A DNA stretch of 64,000 nt from Ampelomyces quisqualis. Taxonomy: Eukaryota; Ascomycota; Dothideomycetes; Pleosporales; Phaeosphaeriaceae. Position numbers and translations under genes: made by a program. Numbering within the stretch: the stretch's first letter is position 1; every line of letters starts with the position of its first letter. Under the pieces are notes generated by a model. It was not told the origin of the DNA. It did no database searches and was given only the letters and a program-made list of their open reading frames with translations. This document shows, piece by piece, positions 10,601-20,979 of the stretch. Where the stretch lies: assembly GCA_018398575.1 (NCBI GenBank), contig JAGTXZ010000020.1, forward strand, positions 2,666,001 to 2,730,000, read 5' to 3'.

Positions 10601-10806
10601 AAGGCCTTGCGCACAATGCCTCCTCGGGACCAGGTCACGTGATACTCGGTCGTCACTATCTCGTCTGGCGGGCCATCTGGATCGTCGTCGGTATACGTGT
10701 CCCAGACGTACTCGGGCTCGGTGCTATCGCTGGTCAAGCTGGACTCGGACACGAGGTACTGCAGTGCAGCGGGCTTGTGCACGCCAATCGAGCGGAGGGA
10801 GGCCAT
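4633..10806 (-). CDS. APC1: Anaphase-promoting complex subunit 1 (APC1/BimE/Cut4)
   Basis: This 2057-codon intronless frame encodes the largest scaffold of the APC/C ubiquitin ligase, which drives metaphase-anaphase transition and mitotic exit. The N-terminal half (to about residue 800) has the beta-propeller-like layout of APC1, interrupted by a long Ser/Arg-rich disordered insertion around residues 350-540 containing many SP, TP and RxS sites that could be phosphorylated. The signature proteasome/cyclosome (PC) repeats lie at about residues 1380-1680, for example KHAGLLLGLGLNGHLRTIAK, MTSVGLLLGLSASFMGTMDT and TTGLMGIGLLYYNTQHRRMS. Length fits the family (about 1900-2100 in filamentous fungi). 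The first ATG gives MASLRSIGVHKPAALQYL, a usual start. It is divergent to NUP37. Confidence 0.95.
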   Translation of the reverse strand: MASLRSIGVHKPAALQYLVSESSLTSDSTEPEYVWDTYTDDDPDGPPDEIVTTEYHVTWSRGGIVRKAFSFEIEKQRVVQALLTWFPVQATSQPTPEAPDAPDHSANHDCSNSFLTQGTQPATDPNAPTEQPAPPNQGRARALVVFLRSQAHVFFLSGTTHIVHLPFEVDRAFPAARGVIVQRKIAPEQPLVSSPQIPNAPPNSFSTNNQSFPSQNLLQSFSQSFSQPARRQGSSLGVPRPGKSRHSGSVGYLEGLGQLATPKVDGLPRVYSITDPLSNLGLVVNVQAGAGERGSLSTMPGSGHRRLEAIDKAEEVIYVSPQNEVLFDRSGNDKPLLIVVTANHETNVFTIWSAAYLEPKSISASRKHHVPLSITKSRRRSSYGATAPGTGATTPAIRGGDRFRESFGGKPRSKNQPPSFREASLGKDRLSDEAVEQALASQLNPDSDIVRQPKESRRVSGLLSRAELSTSFDKSAFQDLATHRTSLGGSFSASFGASQRTRHSMGNDRTSFGGFSQSRHRASTPGSITSRMSLAASIDDTLEDVMDEDTFDTIEDYDELDDLFAPPETGGEPQPTDGLHKELVMTIVAEIPATQYLKSGLFALSDPSIIVQVLSSQIWSQVAIPNITTQNQSRPKVTTLKAPFNSATLHERKVYLYITHASLANPLECELSVTRKRLSPFASTSQPRSVHVAPRYACVPKYISTRLLEGTLDLVKLQDGHIERVALLTSSDPREPCLALTAGWGSHLPLNLTLGQLKLFDPYSIFQQEQTRATAGLHRTISAVAPLQRVVSPGPSGKLEVIDGACRRHGMELRLSPSDKFVTDIFRVLSTVLPNHAGDFLLEIWWHIRKSISSEAYEEPSLDWHAFLATIFTLAIPFVDEKSRKASGGSKPSQRRSSGRPHSQAKPDEVIDDEDSSWRLMCTRQASQPQVKSWSSLPWTWALHASAASTATSPPSRCLSAHRTRNISQNINTKDNMLIFCIDTARKFAQSPIGKATDDHWRRMSTSDRQDLRIASLSEVTVTLHLFREERKLDVLCQDFADAQTRNLAPLLAQLGHWLRWSAWTWRQGDFFDLNGGSMNDWNYEDSVFSSKVKLHSQPWDAPPSVLEWLGTVVGSHRYAPFPTLSVLIRKSKASPHSSINIDEIIASVTPRTMALHKFFRDLDPASSSRKVVELIKTCRIDADVLGTLPETAKAPFMEAITRCQANPPTTWSSSLLRLVQREDLDLTLTGSGEATNEAHASLPTSSSLRDVHTICQAADRAEPIQSSAEVDRHYITRLIFREDRRFMEAYTLLEPLRQTVAEYRADSRADEAAILEGQKVQMQWVMVRTFSLPVGSSMIKFSSKKPLLTEKYPLYGFSTSCLMKPMGNVVTAERQNYSEEKYFWAFFNAGVAAGLSISRDAQGIDTSWIMYNKPSELTNKHAGLLLGLGLNGHLRTIAKWLSFKYLTPKHTMTSVGLLLGLSASFMGTMDTLVTRLLSVHVTRMLPPGAAELNLSPYTQTTGLMGIGLLYYNTQHRRMSEVMLSEIEHVDIPDPSEPPDSLRDEAYRLAAGFALGFINLGKGKDLRGLHDMRIVGRLMTVAVAPKKVDIVHILDQATAGAVIAIALIFMKTHDTMVANKIDIPDTLPQFDYVRPDIFLLRTLAKHMIMWDNIEANDNWIMANLPVEYRPDFDLKHMFKLRSEQMPFYNILAGLLWSVSLKHAGTGDTQVRDFLLKYLDQFIRVTKLPALRYDSKLARSTVRNCQDLVALSAATVMAGTGDLDVFRRLRGLHGRIGPDTPYGSHLAAHMAFGTLFIAGGTQTFSRSNKAIASLICAFYPLFPADVQDSRAHLQAFRHFWVLAAEPRCLVIRDVDTGRAISMPLTMHFGADSRQAKNVVAPCLLPELDEIDKLVTTDAAYWPTVLDLKANKAHAAAFRRHQTLLVRRRNAADVHALPFCSTLAALHDAQSSRAAHVLFHWVFSLPALAHVLSRSDAGIVLPSDPNCKSMLDAEAGVVESRLVLGRLAASVKVDELRDLKGVFEWAEQAQRGDGRLRWVGREVVERLRAGVMERGRRMG

Positions 10807-11059
10807 GCGGAGGCTGCCGTCGCATTATGGGGAAGTGGCGGGAGGAGACATAGATGGTGGGATGTTTGGTTGCGGGGCGCGCAGAGCAGGAGTGACGCGC
10901 CATCACCTGTTTTGGTGCGACGCGCCTTCCCCAGAAACTTGTACAGCTAGCTGCCTCACCTCACCTCACCACACCACACCACATCACCTCAAGCTGTGCC
11001 CCCACGCCAGGGCCAGCTACATCACGTGGCCAAGCGGCGCCGGGCTGCTCGCAACAAAC
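10807..11059. promoter_or_regulatory. Bidirectional promoter APC1/NUP37
   Basis: The 253 bp separate two divergent start codons. The segment contains a direct run of CTCACCTCACCTCACCACAC-type pyrimidine-rich repeats at about 10953-10990, which is common in fungal promoters. No defined operator can be named. Confidence 0.4.
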
Positions 11060-13100
11060 ATGAAGCCTATTGTCGCCAGCAAAGGCAAGTCGACGCAACT
11101 CAGGTAAGTCCACTCATCTTCACGACCAGTGATGCCTGCTGACAGCTGGGACCAGGTACGAGCTGCCGCAGCGCGTCCGCGATGCCACCATATACCCTGT
11201 CAAGGCCCCCAATGGCTCGACCATCTTGCTCTACGCCCACGAGACGGGCGTGGGCGTTGCATGGAGAGGCGGGCGCCCGCTGAAAAAGGCTGCTGCGCCA
11301 TCTAAGCGGCCCGCAAAGCCAGCCAGAGTCAATGGCGCAAGCAACGATGCCATCATGATCATAGATTCCGACGACGAGCCCGCGACGACGGCACCGCAAC
11401 AGCCAGCCCCCGCAGCCGAGTTCGAGATTGAGGAAGAAGAGCTCGACCCGGACCAGCCGTACCCATCCTTCGTCCAGCAACTGCGCCTTGCCCTCAATAC
11501 CGAAGTCCTCCACATCGCAGTGCCGCAAGTGCCCACAACCACACTGCTGCGCCCGCCAGAGAGCATACCAGCTGTGTTTGCCACCAAGATGGTCTTCACC
11601 GTGGTCTGTGCCGATTGCACAGTGCGCGTAATCACCTTGCCCTTGAGTCCCCCCTCAGATGCAGCCAAGGAGAAGCCACAGAGCGCCAAGTCGCAATTTG
11701 GCGAAGAGATGGTCAAAGTGCAGGGACATCAATGCATTCCGCGAGGCACCTCCATGACTTGGACATCACGGAACGACCCGATCTTCAACGATGGCCCGGG
11801 CGAAGAGATGGAAGTGGACGGCGAGGGAGATACTGACGGAACACAAGCCCGTCGAACTCGTGAACAGTCGAGCGGCTCACACGCACTCCAGCCCGCCGAA
11901 GACGGCTTTGATTTACTTGTCGCTTCTCACTCGGCTGAATTGGGAGGGTTGCTAAAAATCTGGCGCTTCCAACTTACCGAGACATCTCTGACCGCTACAC
12001 ATCCAATCGCTCCATACAGGACTGTAACGCTACGCAAACCTGCTTCGCGCGTCATGTTCAACACCGCAGCACACCCCAAACCCCGACATTCGCAACTCCT
12101 CATCACCGACTCAGCCGGTACTGCTCGCGTCTATGATGTCTTCGCACCTGCTAGCCACAAGCGACGTGCAAGCAGCAGTTCAAGCCAGACTGGCGGATTC
12201 GTCGGCACGTTCAGATCAGGATTCGAAAGCAACAAGAGTAGTGCTTACATGGCGGCGGCTCTGGCTGCGCGCAAGCCTATCCTTGATGCATCCTGGGTAT
12301 TGGACGGCCATCACATAATAGCCTTACTTGCTGATGGAGAATGGGGCATCTGGGACGTTGACAGGACAGGTCCAAGTCCTCCAGCAAATCCCCTAGCATT
12401 CTCTGTGCGTGGCTATGTGGGCACGTCAGACAAGGAGAGTAGCGCCAGTGGTGCGTCTAGTCCCAAGCGCGGTGGTCAGAGCTCGCTCGCTCCCATGACA
12501 CCCAACACACGCCGAAGGAAAGAAGAGAATCTGTTCCAAGGCAGTCCATCCATCAGCGCAGTGACACCACGTGGTGGTATCTCGGTTGCCTCATTACCTT
12601 CCTCGACTGGGGCCGTCGCCGAAGATTCGGTCATCATCTGGTACGGCAACGAAATATACAGGATAGCAGATCTTTCCAAATTCTGGTCACGCACGGCTTC
12701 GGCGGGTAGTGGTACCTCTCTGCCTAGTCCCGGCCTCGCTCAAGTGCAGGACATACCACTCCTAGGAGAGGCAATCACTTCAATATCTCAATTTGGCATT
12801 ACGGCACAAGCGTCACGCATGGCAGTACCTAGAGACTTGCTCGTCTCTGCCGAACACCGCCTCATCATCAGCACTACTACAACCCAGTCTCTTGGACGAG
12901 ACCTCAACGCTATGTTCGCGCAAGAGCAGGCAGAAGGCCAGGAAGGAAGAAGAACCGACCAAGCTTTACTGTCGCACGGCGCGCTCGACCTCGGCGGTAT
13001 GGACAGGCTGCTTGAAGATATGCATGACAGCGGAACCATTTCAAAGAGCTTGACGCTAGGAGGCCCGCGCAAGGTCCTATTCGCATCGTCAGCAGCCTGA
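11060..13100 (+). CDS. NUP37: Nucleoporin NUP37, fungal type (Y complex)
   Basis: This is a WD40-like nucleoporin of the Y (Nup107-160) complex of the nuclear pore. Two exons, 11060-11103 and 11156-13100, are joined at a phase-2 intron with a GTAAGT donor; the spliced start is MKPIVASKGKSTQLRYELPQ. Features seen: the N-terminal strand set TIYPVKAPNGSTILLYAHET followed by VAWRGGRPLK, a conserved acidic linker IMIIDSDDEP, then blades containing LLVASHSAELGGLLKIWRF and LITDSAGTARVYDVF. A low-complexity Ser-rich stretch lies near residue 460 and a C-terminal helical extension holds the frame to ASSAA. The order of these blocks matches fungal Nup37, which is much longer than the vertebrate protein. 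An ELYS-domain gene, another Y-complex partner, lies at 52.5 kb. Confidence 0.82.
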
Positions 13101-13705
13101 TCGTCGACTGTGCTAACCACAGTTATCCTACCGTACGTACTTCATTGGTAACTTCGATTGGATATATGCATGTGCCATGATACCCATTCATCCCACCACA
13201 TATTTCTTCCCCCCTTTCCTATTCCAACTCTCTCTTGGCCCCCATGACAAATCCTTCCAATCATCCTCGCGGCCTAAGGTGGAGCTCAGCGACCAGACCC
13301 ATTCCTGCTGCTCAGTATAGCCTCGCGAAAGAATAATCAAATGCATCGCCACTGTCGCCAACGCCACTCCTAGTAACCTGCAAGGGTGAAGACAGGATGT
13401 GTTTGGATTGCGGCGGGGTGCAGCGCACGGTGACTCTTTTTTTGTTGCTGGGCTGGTACTAGGGCCGCAGCCTTGGGCTGGTCGGGTGAGGATGGTACAG
13501 CCTGGGACGCATGCGGTGCTAGATTAGTGGCAGCGTGTGTCGGGGAGAGGGAGTGCTGACATTTCTGTGAGAAATGTATGTGGAGCAGGAAACGTGTCAA
13601 CGCGCAGAATCCCTGAGTGCGCAGCGTAGCCACCTTGACATGGACCCGTTGCCGCCTGGGAATGTGAACATGGTTCGGGTTTGATAAATTTATCCATACA
13701 CCATG
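13101..13705. other. Intergenic between convergent genes NUP37 and HAUS1
   Basis: This 605-bp region has no supported gene. It should contain the two 3' UTRs. The 87-codon minus-strand frame at 13370-13633 has no family features. Confidence 0.5.
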
Positions 13706-14657
13706 TTACTTCCCAACTAACTCCTCAAACAATCCATCCCTCTTCCTCCTAACTTCATCAAGCCTGACTTCCAACCTCCCCACCTCCTTCCTTGCCGCCT
13801 CTCTATCTGCAGGCAGTCCCGCGTACACACATACATCTTTTTCCAACCCTTCCACTCGATCCCGCAGCTCGTCCAGTGCCTTCTGCTGCTCCAGCATCTC
13901 GCCAATAGCTTCTGCCGACCCAATGTGTCTCGATCCCGGCGTCATTGTGCGGGACTGCGCAGCTTGCAACGCGGACAATCTATCTTGGTATTCGCGCATC
14001 TTTGTGCGCAGGTGTTTTGTTTGCCGTGTTTGCTCCGTGGTTTGGCGCTGGATGTTTGCAGGGGCGGCGAATGCGGGATTATTCCCCAGTTCACTCAGTT
14101 GACTTTGCAACCGAACTTGTTGCTTCGTCAAGTATGCTTGCAGTGTTTCAATGTGTGTCAGGTGGTTTGTGAGATTCTGCGTGGTGACAGTGTGGTGTAT
14201 GAGTGCGTGCGCAATGGTCTCGGGGTTTGCGGTGGGCGTGTTAAGGGCGACGCATGTAGATGCGAGGGCGTGCAGGGCTTGTTCGCCTTCGGGGGTGAGG
14301 CTGGCGGTTAGGTGGGAGAGGAGCGTTGCGTCGCTGGGGTTGCGCGAGACCTACCGTTGTGAGCGCGGGGGGTGAAGGCTCAGCTGCGATTTGACACGTG
14401 CATACCTCGTCTAGCTCTTTTAGTGCTTCTCGTTCCAGTCGCTCTATTACTGCACGTTCTTCATCTGCGCGCTCGTTTGCCATGGAGAGCTCTCGCAGCA
14501 CTTTCAGCGTATCCTCGTTGCGCTCGAAGGTGGGCACCGAGCGGCCTGAGTACTTGTAGGATAGCCATGAATCGATGTGTGCCCAGTCCAGCGCTTGTGC
14601 GCGCTGCTGTCGAGCTTTGGACGGCGAGAAGAGATCGGACGGTGTGAGGTTATCCAT
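13706..14657 (-). CDS. HAUS1: HAUS augmin-like complex subunit 1
   Basis: Augmin recruits gamma-tubulin to spindle microtubules to nucleate branches. Two exons, 14657-14406 and 14350-13706, are joined at a phase-0 intron with a GTATGC donor, giving 298 residues. The recognisable N-terminal block is WAHIDSWLSYKYSGRSVPTF followed by ERNEDTLKVLRELSMANERA, which is the fungal HAUS1 signature. The rest is almost entirely coiled coil (for example residues 195-290, with many L, E, K and R heptads) and ends LFEELVGK. An in-frame ATG seven codons upstream (14678) is possible. Identification rests on the N-terminal motif and coiled-coil architecture; another coiled-coil protein is a weaker alternative. 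Confidence 0.75.
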
Positions 14658-14915
14658 TTTGGTGGTTTGCTTGCGCACATTCAGGTACGCCAGGGTCTGG
14701 ACTCGGGAGGCGAGTCAACGTCAAGGCACGATGCGCCTTATCGATAAAGCTCCATGCACGCAGTTGCCGATATCGCTCTAGCGTTTCAAAGTCTCCACAA
14801 GCTTAACATGAATCGAGTCATTGCGGCGACACGATTGAGTAACCTCCTATCTGCCTGGCTACCTTACGCTGTCTACTCGGTCTTCTTCTGGTACCTACAA
14901 AAACACCTCATCGTC

Positions 14916-17019
14916 ATGGCGCCGATGATCCTAGAAAATGATGTCGAGGTTGGGGAGAGTCTCCCGCCTGCAACGGAGCACGTGGGTCGAAGAAGAAGAA
15001 TCGTGAAGCGACATGTCAAACTAACGTAGCACAGGCTGTAAGTGTCTCGCTACCCACATGGCGGGCCAACGTGGGATACGAAGAAGGTGAGGAGTGGGTC
15101 ATCAGCAAGATGAAGACTGGTTACCCTAGGTACGCGTTGTCGTTGAGTTGCTGCGACGGTGGTCACTGACCTAAAGCAGGTTCTTCATACACAAACAGAT
15201 ACAAGCATTTGCAGCTGCCATAGCAGAACAGTACGGAACAAAAGACGAAGCAGCCATGCTGTTTCCAACACATGCCACCGCATCAAGGGGTCGTGAATTT
15301 GTCTTGCGACTTGCATCCGATGCGCAAGTTCGAATTGTCGATCTGGTACCTGCTGCAGAGAAGGAACATTCAGAAGAGTCGGCCATTATTTCACCAAGGA
15401 TCTCCGCACTTTTGTACCCAAAGAAACACTTCGGCTTCGCTAAACAGTATTGGCAACACTCCGGGGAAGGTGTCTCAAGTCGTCGAGCAGAGTACTGTCA
15501 CGCTCTATTCCGAGAAGGATTCCTTGTCGAACCATCAACTTTGGCAGAATCGAAATCGCAATCCCCACGAGTATGTAAAGGTCCGCGGAGATATCAGAAG
15601 AAAACCTCCGTCGACTTCGACAGCATGAAGGACTCTACAGAGGGCGATGTCCAGGATCCGGTCCAATTTGTGGAAGAGAGGTTCGGAAGGAATTTGAATC
15701 TTGCGATGACTAAGAACGCTAAACTTGCAATCCGGAGGAGGATCGCTGGCTCTTTGACGGCAGATGTTGGACTGACCGAGGCATTGGCACTCGACATGGA
15801 GACTGCAACGACTCGCAATGTCCCTGGCTTTTCTGAAGATGATGTTTATCTCTACCCGACCGGAATGAGCTCCATCTTCAACACACACCGAAATGTCATG
15901 CAAGCCAAAGGGCCGTTGAAAGCCATTGTTTTTGGGTAAGTCCAAGCTATGTCGACCCACGCTTATCCCTTACATATACATACAGATTTCCGTACATCGA
16001 TACGCTTAAAATCACAGAAAAGTTTGGATCTGGCTCGGTGTTTTACGGCTTCGGAGCTGAAGAGGAACTTGACGATCTCGAGAAACGACTGGAAGGCGGC
16101 GAGCGATTCATGGCATTGTTTACGGAATTTCCATCGAATCCACTTTTGAGGACGCCCAATCTCGAGCGCATACGACAGTTAGCCGACAAGTATGATTTCT
16201 GCGTCGTGGTGGACGAAAGTGTGGGCAACTTTATCAACGTCAATGTCCTGCCGTACGCAGATGTCGTGGTAAGCAGTTTGACTAAGGTCTTCAGCGGTGA
16301 CAGTAATGTCATGGGTGGCGGGTAAGTGTCTCGGCTATGCATCCGCAATGAAGCTTGGAACTTAACAGTCTACAGACTCATTCTCAATCCAAAGACCAAA
16401 AGTTACCCCAAGCTGAAGGAAATTTGGAACAAGGAATATGTAGACAACCATTGGGCCGAAGACAGTATCTTCCTCGAGCGCAACAGCCGTGATTTTGTCT
16501 CAAGAATCGAACGGATCGGCATCAATGCTGAAGCGATATGCGACGTCCTCAGCGCTCATCCTCGAGGTAAGCCTGTGCCTTTTTTTCTGAAATTTGTTAC
16601 TAACAATGCCACCAGTGAAACAAGTCAACTACCCCAAAACTAGCCCAACACGACCCAACTACGAGAAGTGCCGCAACCCTAAAGGCAACTACGGCGGCCT
16701 TCTGTCCGCCACTTTCTACGAACGCCAAGATTCCGTTGCCTTTTTCGATAACCTGGACACTGTCAAAGGGCCGAGTCTAGGGACGAATTTCACATTGAGT
16801 TCACCATATGTTATTCTTGCGCATTATGGTGAGCTGGACTGGGTAAGTCATCAACAAATACGCGTGAATGTGAGTGTTATCGTGCTAATGGGGTTATAGT
16901 GTGCGAAATGGGGTGTCGAAGCAGACCTCATCAGATTCAGTGTTGGACTAGAAGACACGGCGAAGTTGGTGGATACATTTAAGAGGGCACTGGAAGCTAT
17001 ACCATCGAAATGTAGTTGA
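14916..17019 (+). CDS. Cystathionine gamma-synthase (PLP-dependent transsulfuration enzyme)
   Basis: This enzyme makes cystathionine from cysteine and an activated homoserine on the route to methionine (equivalent to met-7 of Neurospora). Seven exons are called: 14916-14981, 15035-15129, 15180-15935, 15986-16321, 16376-16566, 16616-16842 and 16900-17019. All have GT-AG borders and matching phases. Motifs: a fungal N-terminal block [18 protein letters not shown]; a substrate and cofactor region [18 protein letters not shown]; the acidic residue contacting the PLP ring nitrogen in [12 protein letters not shown]; and the Schiff-base lysine in [20 protein letters not shown]. The C-terminal strand reads [11 protein letters not shown] reading frame continues upstream of the chosen ATG to 14754, but the hydrophobic extension has no parallel in the family. 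Seven exons is high for this window. Confidence 0.92.
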
Positions 17020-20000
17020 ACAGGCGGTTTTAGACACGTGCTGAGTTGAGTCGAATAGGCACCTACAAACACATTATAACCTCACCCACTCAGATACTCA
17101 GTGCAATTGCTTCCAGGAGCTTGGAGCATCCAGTCACTGTACCTTCTCCAGTCAGTGCCTCCGTCATCAGAACGCGACGGGTTTGTAGTAAAGTGTAATT
17201 GATCCCATCACTCTAGCCCCTCCCACGCGCCACATAGCTTCCACTTCACCTCTTCCCGGCACAATGTCCATCTTTCTGCCCAACTGTCATGCACGGAGCC
17301 CCACACGCCCGTCCCAACTCCCTCCAGCCCCCAATAATGTTGTTCCCGCCTTGCGCTCAGCGATATTCACTCCAATACTTGCATCTGGAAAGCAGGGAGA
17401 TTTTGCACTGTGTGATGCATCTGCATGGCCGCGTATATTCCGCCGTGAGATGTGTCGGCCGAAACGGTGTGGACAGTCATCAATCCAGCAACATGCAACA
17501 CCCAGGCGTGCACGATATGCAACTTAGTCGCAGATGGGCTTTGAAGCGAGTCTGCGGGCTTTTCGGTCTTTGATTGCATAAGGATGTTTACGTGACCATG
17601 GTATTTTCGTTGTTCAATCTCCCCGTGATCTGCCACGGTCGATTCCGAATACAGCCACAGCGCATGACCCAACTTCGTCACCATCACGCCTGATCAAGCG
17701 ATGAGTGGGCTGACCACCTACACCACTTGAAATGGTAATTTAGTCATGTCCCATTCGACGCCATTTATAACCGCCTCGGGTCTGAGTCTGTGACGGCTGA
17801 CTACGGCGCGATTGAAACACCCCAAGGCCGAAGCAGGGGTCGTAGAAAAGGCAGTAAAAGAAAGCGCACGTCTGATCGGTGTTGACATGCCTGTGATCGT
17901 CTAAACGGTAAGCGCGCACTCTATCCCGCAAAGCACACGTCATGCCGTTAGCCGACAGACATGCCTTCGGTATGCGTTACATGAACCGGCCTTGCGGCGT
18001 CGGTGGTGTGGTGACACGGCATGAGAATCCCGCAGTAGTTGGGTGAGATTCCACGCGAGCGCTACAAACCATGTCCATGGCGTCGGGGTCGACCTGTCCT
18101 CACGTCCGAAATGCCCTCCTCTCCCCTACGTTCAACCCGAGCTACAAAGCTTCTAGCATCAGACTATCCTGTAAATGCAGCACTTTGTCATGCGAATATC
18201 AGCAAGCTGCGAATCCTCGTTGTTGTGTTGGGACTTGTTTCAGAACATCCTTGTCTTTCCGTCGGACGTGTAAAGGCGATGTATGTAGTCATCCCCGCCT
18301 TTGTTTGGCATGTACGGAGTAGGTACGGTAGGATTTTGCTAGGGGCCATGTTGGTCTGTTGGTTTGTTGCACAGCAGCCTCGTACGCCATGTGCTCCTTG
18401 ATTGCCACGCGCTCTCCCTGCATATATGCAGTCGTCCAAAGAAGGATAGATAATGTTCTGCGAAACAGCGTGTGACCAGGATGAGGCTCTTCGCTGCAGC
18501 GAGCCCGTCACCCTCTGCAGGCCCACGATCTGACCAATGTCGGGAATAGAGGCTGCGCGTTTCTGCGTGTGAGTGGGAGCACCACTTGTCTGCCGGACGT
18601 CCCAAGCTCCCCGTGAGCGTTTGGTGCGGTATATGTATGTATGCCTGTCCCATTTAGTCCATGTCTGTGCCTTTTAGGCGGCTGTGTATCCGTATTGCTA
18701 GAAAATACGGAGTACTCCGTACTGGAATCCGCAATGGCAAGGTCTGTCCCCCGGCGTTGTGCGGGGCCAGGTTCAGGCCTCCCAAACAATGTACGACATT
18801 ACCAATCATGGCGACCTATTGTGGGCGCGACGAGGGCCGTGGGTCCTTCTCACAACCGCTGAGAAGCTAATTTGCTCGGGGTCCATACCTATCGAGGTAG
18901 TTGGACGAGCTGGGGCCGAAGCATCGAGGCGGCATGTGACATGTCCAATGTTGGTACTGTACAGACAAGTAACCCCGGGTCCAGGAGATTAGAGCTACCT
19001 GTGCAGCAGCCTGCAGCACACCGCTGTAGTTGTACTCCGTACATAGCTTCGGTCGAGCGAAATACAGCCCTGACCCTGCTTAGAGTGGGCCTCCCGAGTA
19101 CATAGTCTCGGGAGTAAGTGTTTGCGCTTGGAGTCTCTTCACCCCTGGAAATGTCCTCTCGAGAATCAAATGATGACATCCTTCCCGTCGTGCCGCCGGA
19201 AGACCCTTGTGTCACACTCACATGGTAGGCCCCGACCAACCTGTCAGCGAAGTCATGTCACCACTCTGATGTGGGGCGCGAAGAGCGCGGACCTGATCCT
19301 TTCACGCTGCTGCCGTTCTAGAATCGATGCATCTGAGCTCCCAGCTGGCCCGGCACTCCGCGAATGATCATCGTTCTTATGTAGACTCAAAGCGAAGTGA
19401 TAATGTGGTGATGACAAACCTGATCTTGCGCTTAATAGTGTTTCTAATCGCACGGTGACAGGCAGAGTCAGGCAATAACATTTCTTCTTCTTCAAGTCCC
19501 TGTCGCGGATTGCGGCAGGCATAAACGACGGAGCCATACTTCTTGGCGTACATGGAGTCTGCCCGAAAGTACGGAGTAGCCTTCTACATAAACAACGAAT
19601 CGTCTACCGCAATGGGTAAGCCCAAGATGCTTTCTTGGTCGTAAGGATGGCTACCCACCAAGTTGAGCAACCCACATAGTCGCAGAGCTTGCCGTGCTCA
19701 ACATTTGGAGTTGTATGTACTGTAGGGGCGCAAGCGTCCCATGTCGACGTGGCGGCAGAATGGAGCCGGACAAGGAGTCAGCAGGAGAGCATGTATTATT
19801 CCGCTGCCCGGTGACCAGGTCAGCGATTTCCAGCCAATTCCGACGGTGTAGAACCAGCGGTGGTCTGGCACTGACTCATGTGTCTATTGCGTTCGAGCAC
19901 TGTTCGGCTCGGTGGCTCTCACATTTCACAACATCTCCCGTGGCGACGACGGCCCGCTAGTGTAATCTTGCCACTCGTCAGCACCTTCTCAAACCACTGC

Positions 20001-20979
20001 GCGTGCCTGCTCCGTGTCCTTGGCATGCAGAGCAGGTCATTCGTCGTAGCTCGAAGAAAACATGGCTGGTGACTGGTGTAACCGAGTCAAGAAAGAGGCT
20101 GCAGCCGCGTGGAACCAGCGCCATGACGATAGCGAGTAGACAAAGACTGGATTGCACATTCCAAATCGCAGCCGCGAATGCTCGTATTGCCCTGATATGC
20201 ATATGAAAGTCGTGGTAAGATGGAGAGAGGTTTGCGCTTTGTACTCCGTTCGTTTGTTCAGATTGTTGTTGCATCACATGTTGACTCCAAGCATTTACTA
20301 TTCAGAATTTCGCCCTAAAAGTCTCGCGAATCCTCGCTGCATCGAGTGCCAGGAATCCAATTCTATAATCCGTAAAGAGCTATCCCGCGCTCCATCGATG
20401 CCGGAGATGGCCTGTCCTTGAGATGCCGGAACGCCGTCGCGCCTGATCGGATTTCCGTGTCGTTCTCCCCTACATGCCTGTATTGGTAGAGGACTCCATT
20501 GAATTGGCTATTGCTAGGAAGATATGTCGATAGGTCTTTTAGTTCGGACCTGGGAAGCGGTTCCTCGTGATCTGGGGTTGACCGCAATCTTTGTTGCATC
20601 GACTGACGTGAGCGATCGGAGGCGATGAGAATACAGTCATGCATTTGGTGATCGTTGAACGCTAGCAGAATTGTCGAAGCAATGTGCAACCCCGAGTCTA
20701 ATCCAGCTCTACTTCTATTTTGCGGATTTTTGCAGGTAGACAAGACGCATTTGCTTCTCTGCGCGCAGCTGCGTATATCCTGAGTGCTGCCTAACCTCTT
20801 TGGAAGAAGGAGTCTTCTTATGGCAGGAGGTGAGATTACTAGCCAATTGCGCAGTGTTCTCGAATATCCTCTGACGATAGCGAGTAACTCAGCTACTGCA
20901 CATCGAGCAAGGGTGCCTGGAGAATGATAATTTCATGGTGTGATGCAAAGTCCAGCTCATTTATATCTGACCGTCTCTA
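17020..20979. other. Gene-poor intergenic region
   Basis: This stretch of nearly 4 kb contains only short frames without codon structure, conserved motifs or splice-consistent extensions. It has no long repeat that I can see and is not strongly AT-rich. It does carry several copies of the 9-mer TACGGAGTA or its complement (18706-18721, 19033-19041, 19570-19578). The left part holds the cystathionine gamma-synthase 3' UTR. Confidence 0.55.
18706..18721. repeat. Perfect 16-bp palindrome TACGGAGTACTCCGTA
   Basis: This is two head-to-head, overlapping copies of the 9-mer TACGGAGTA, which recurs in non-coding DNA across the window. It sits in the middle of the 4-kb gene-poor stretch. Function unknown. 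Confidence 0.9.

Noticed and set aside
10315..10950. Plus-strand frame of 211 codons
   Set aside because: Antisense to the APC1 N-terminus and the shared promoter; no conserved features.
20363..20743. Minus-strand frame of 126 codons in the gene-poor region
   Set aside because: No signal peptide, motif, splice partner or family resemblance; length is possible by chance in 4 kb.
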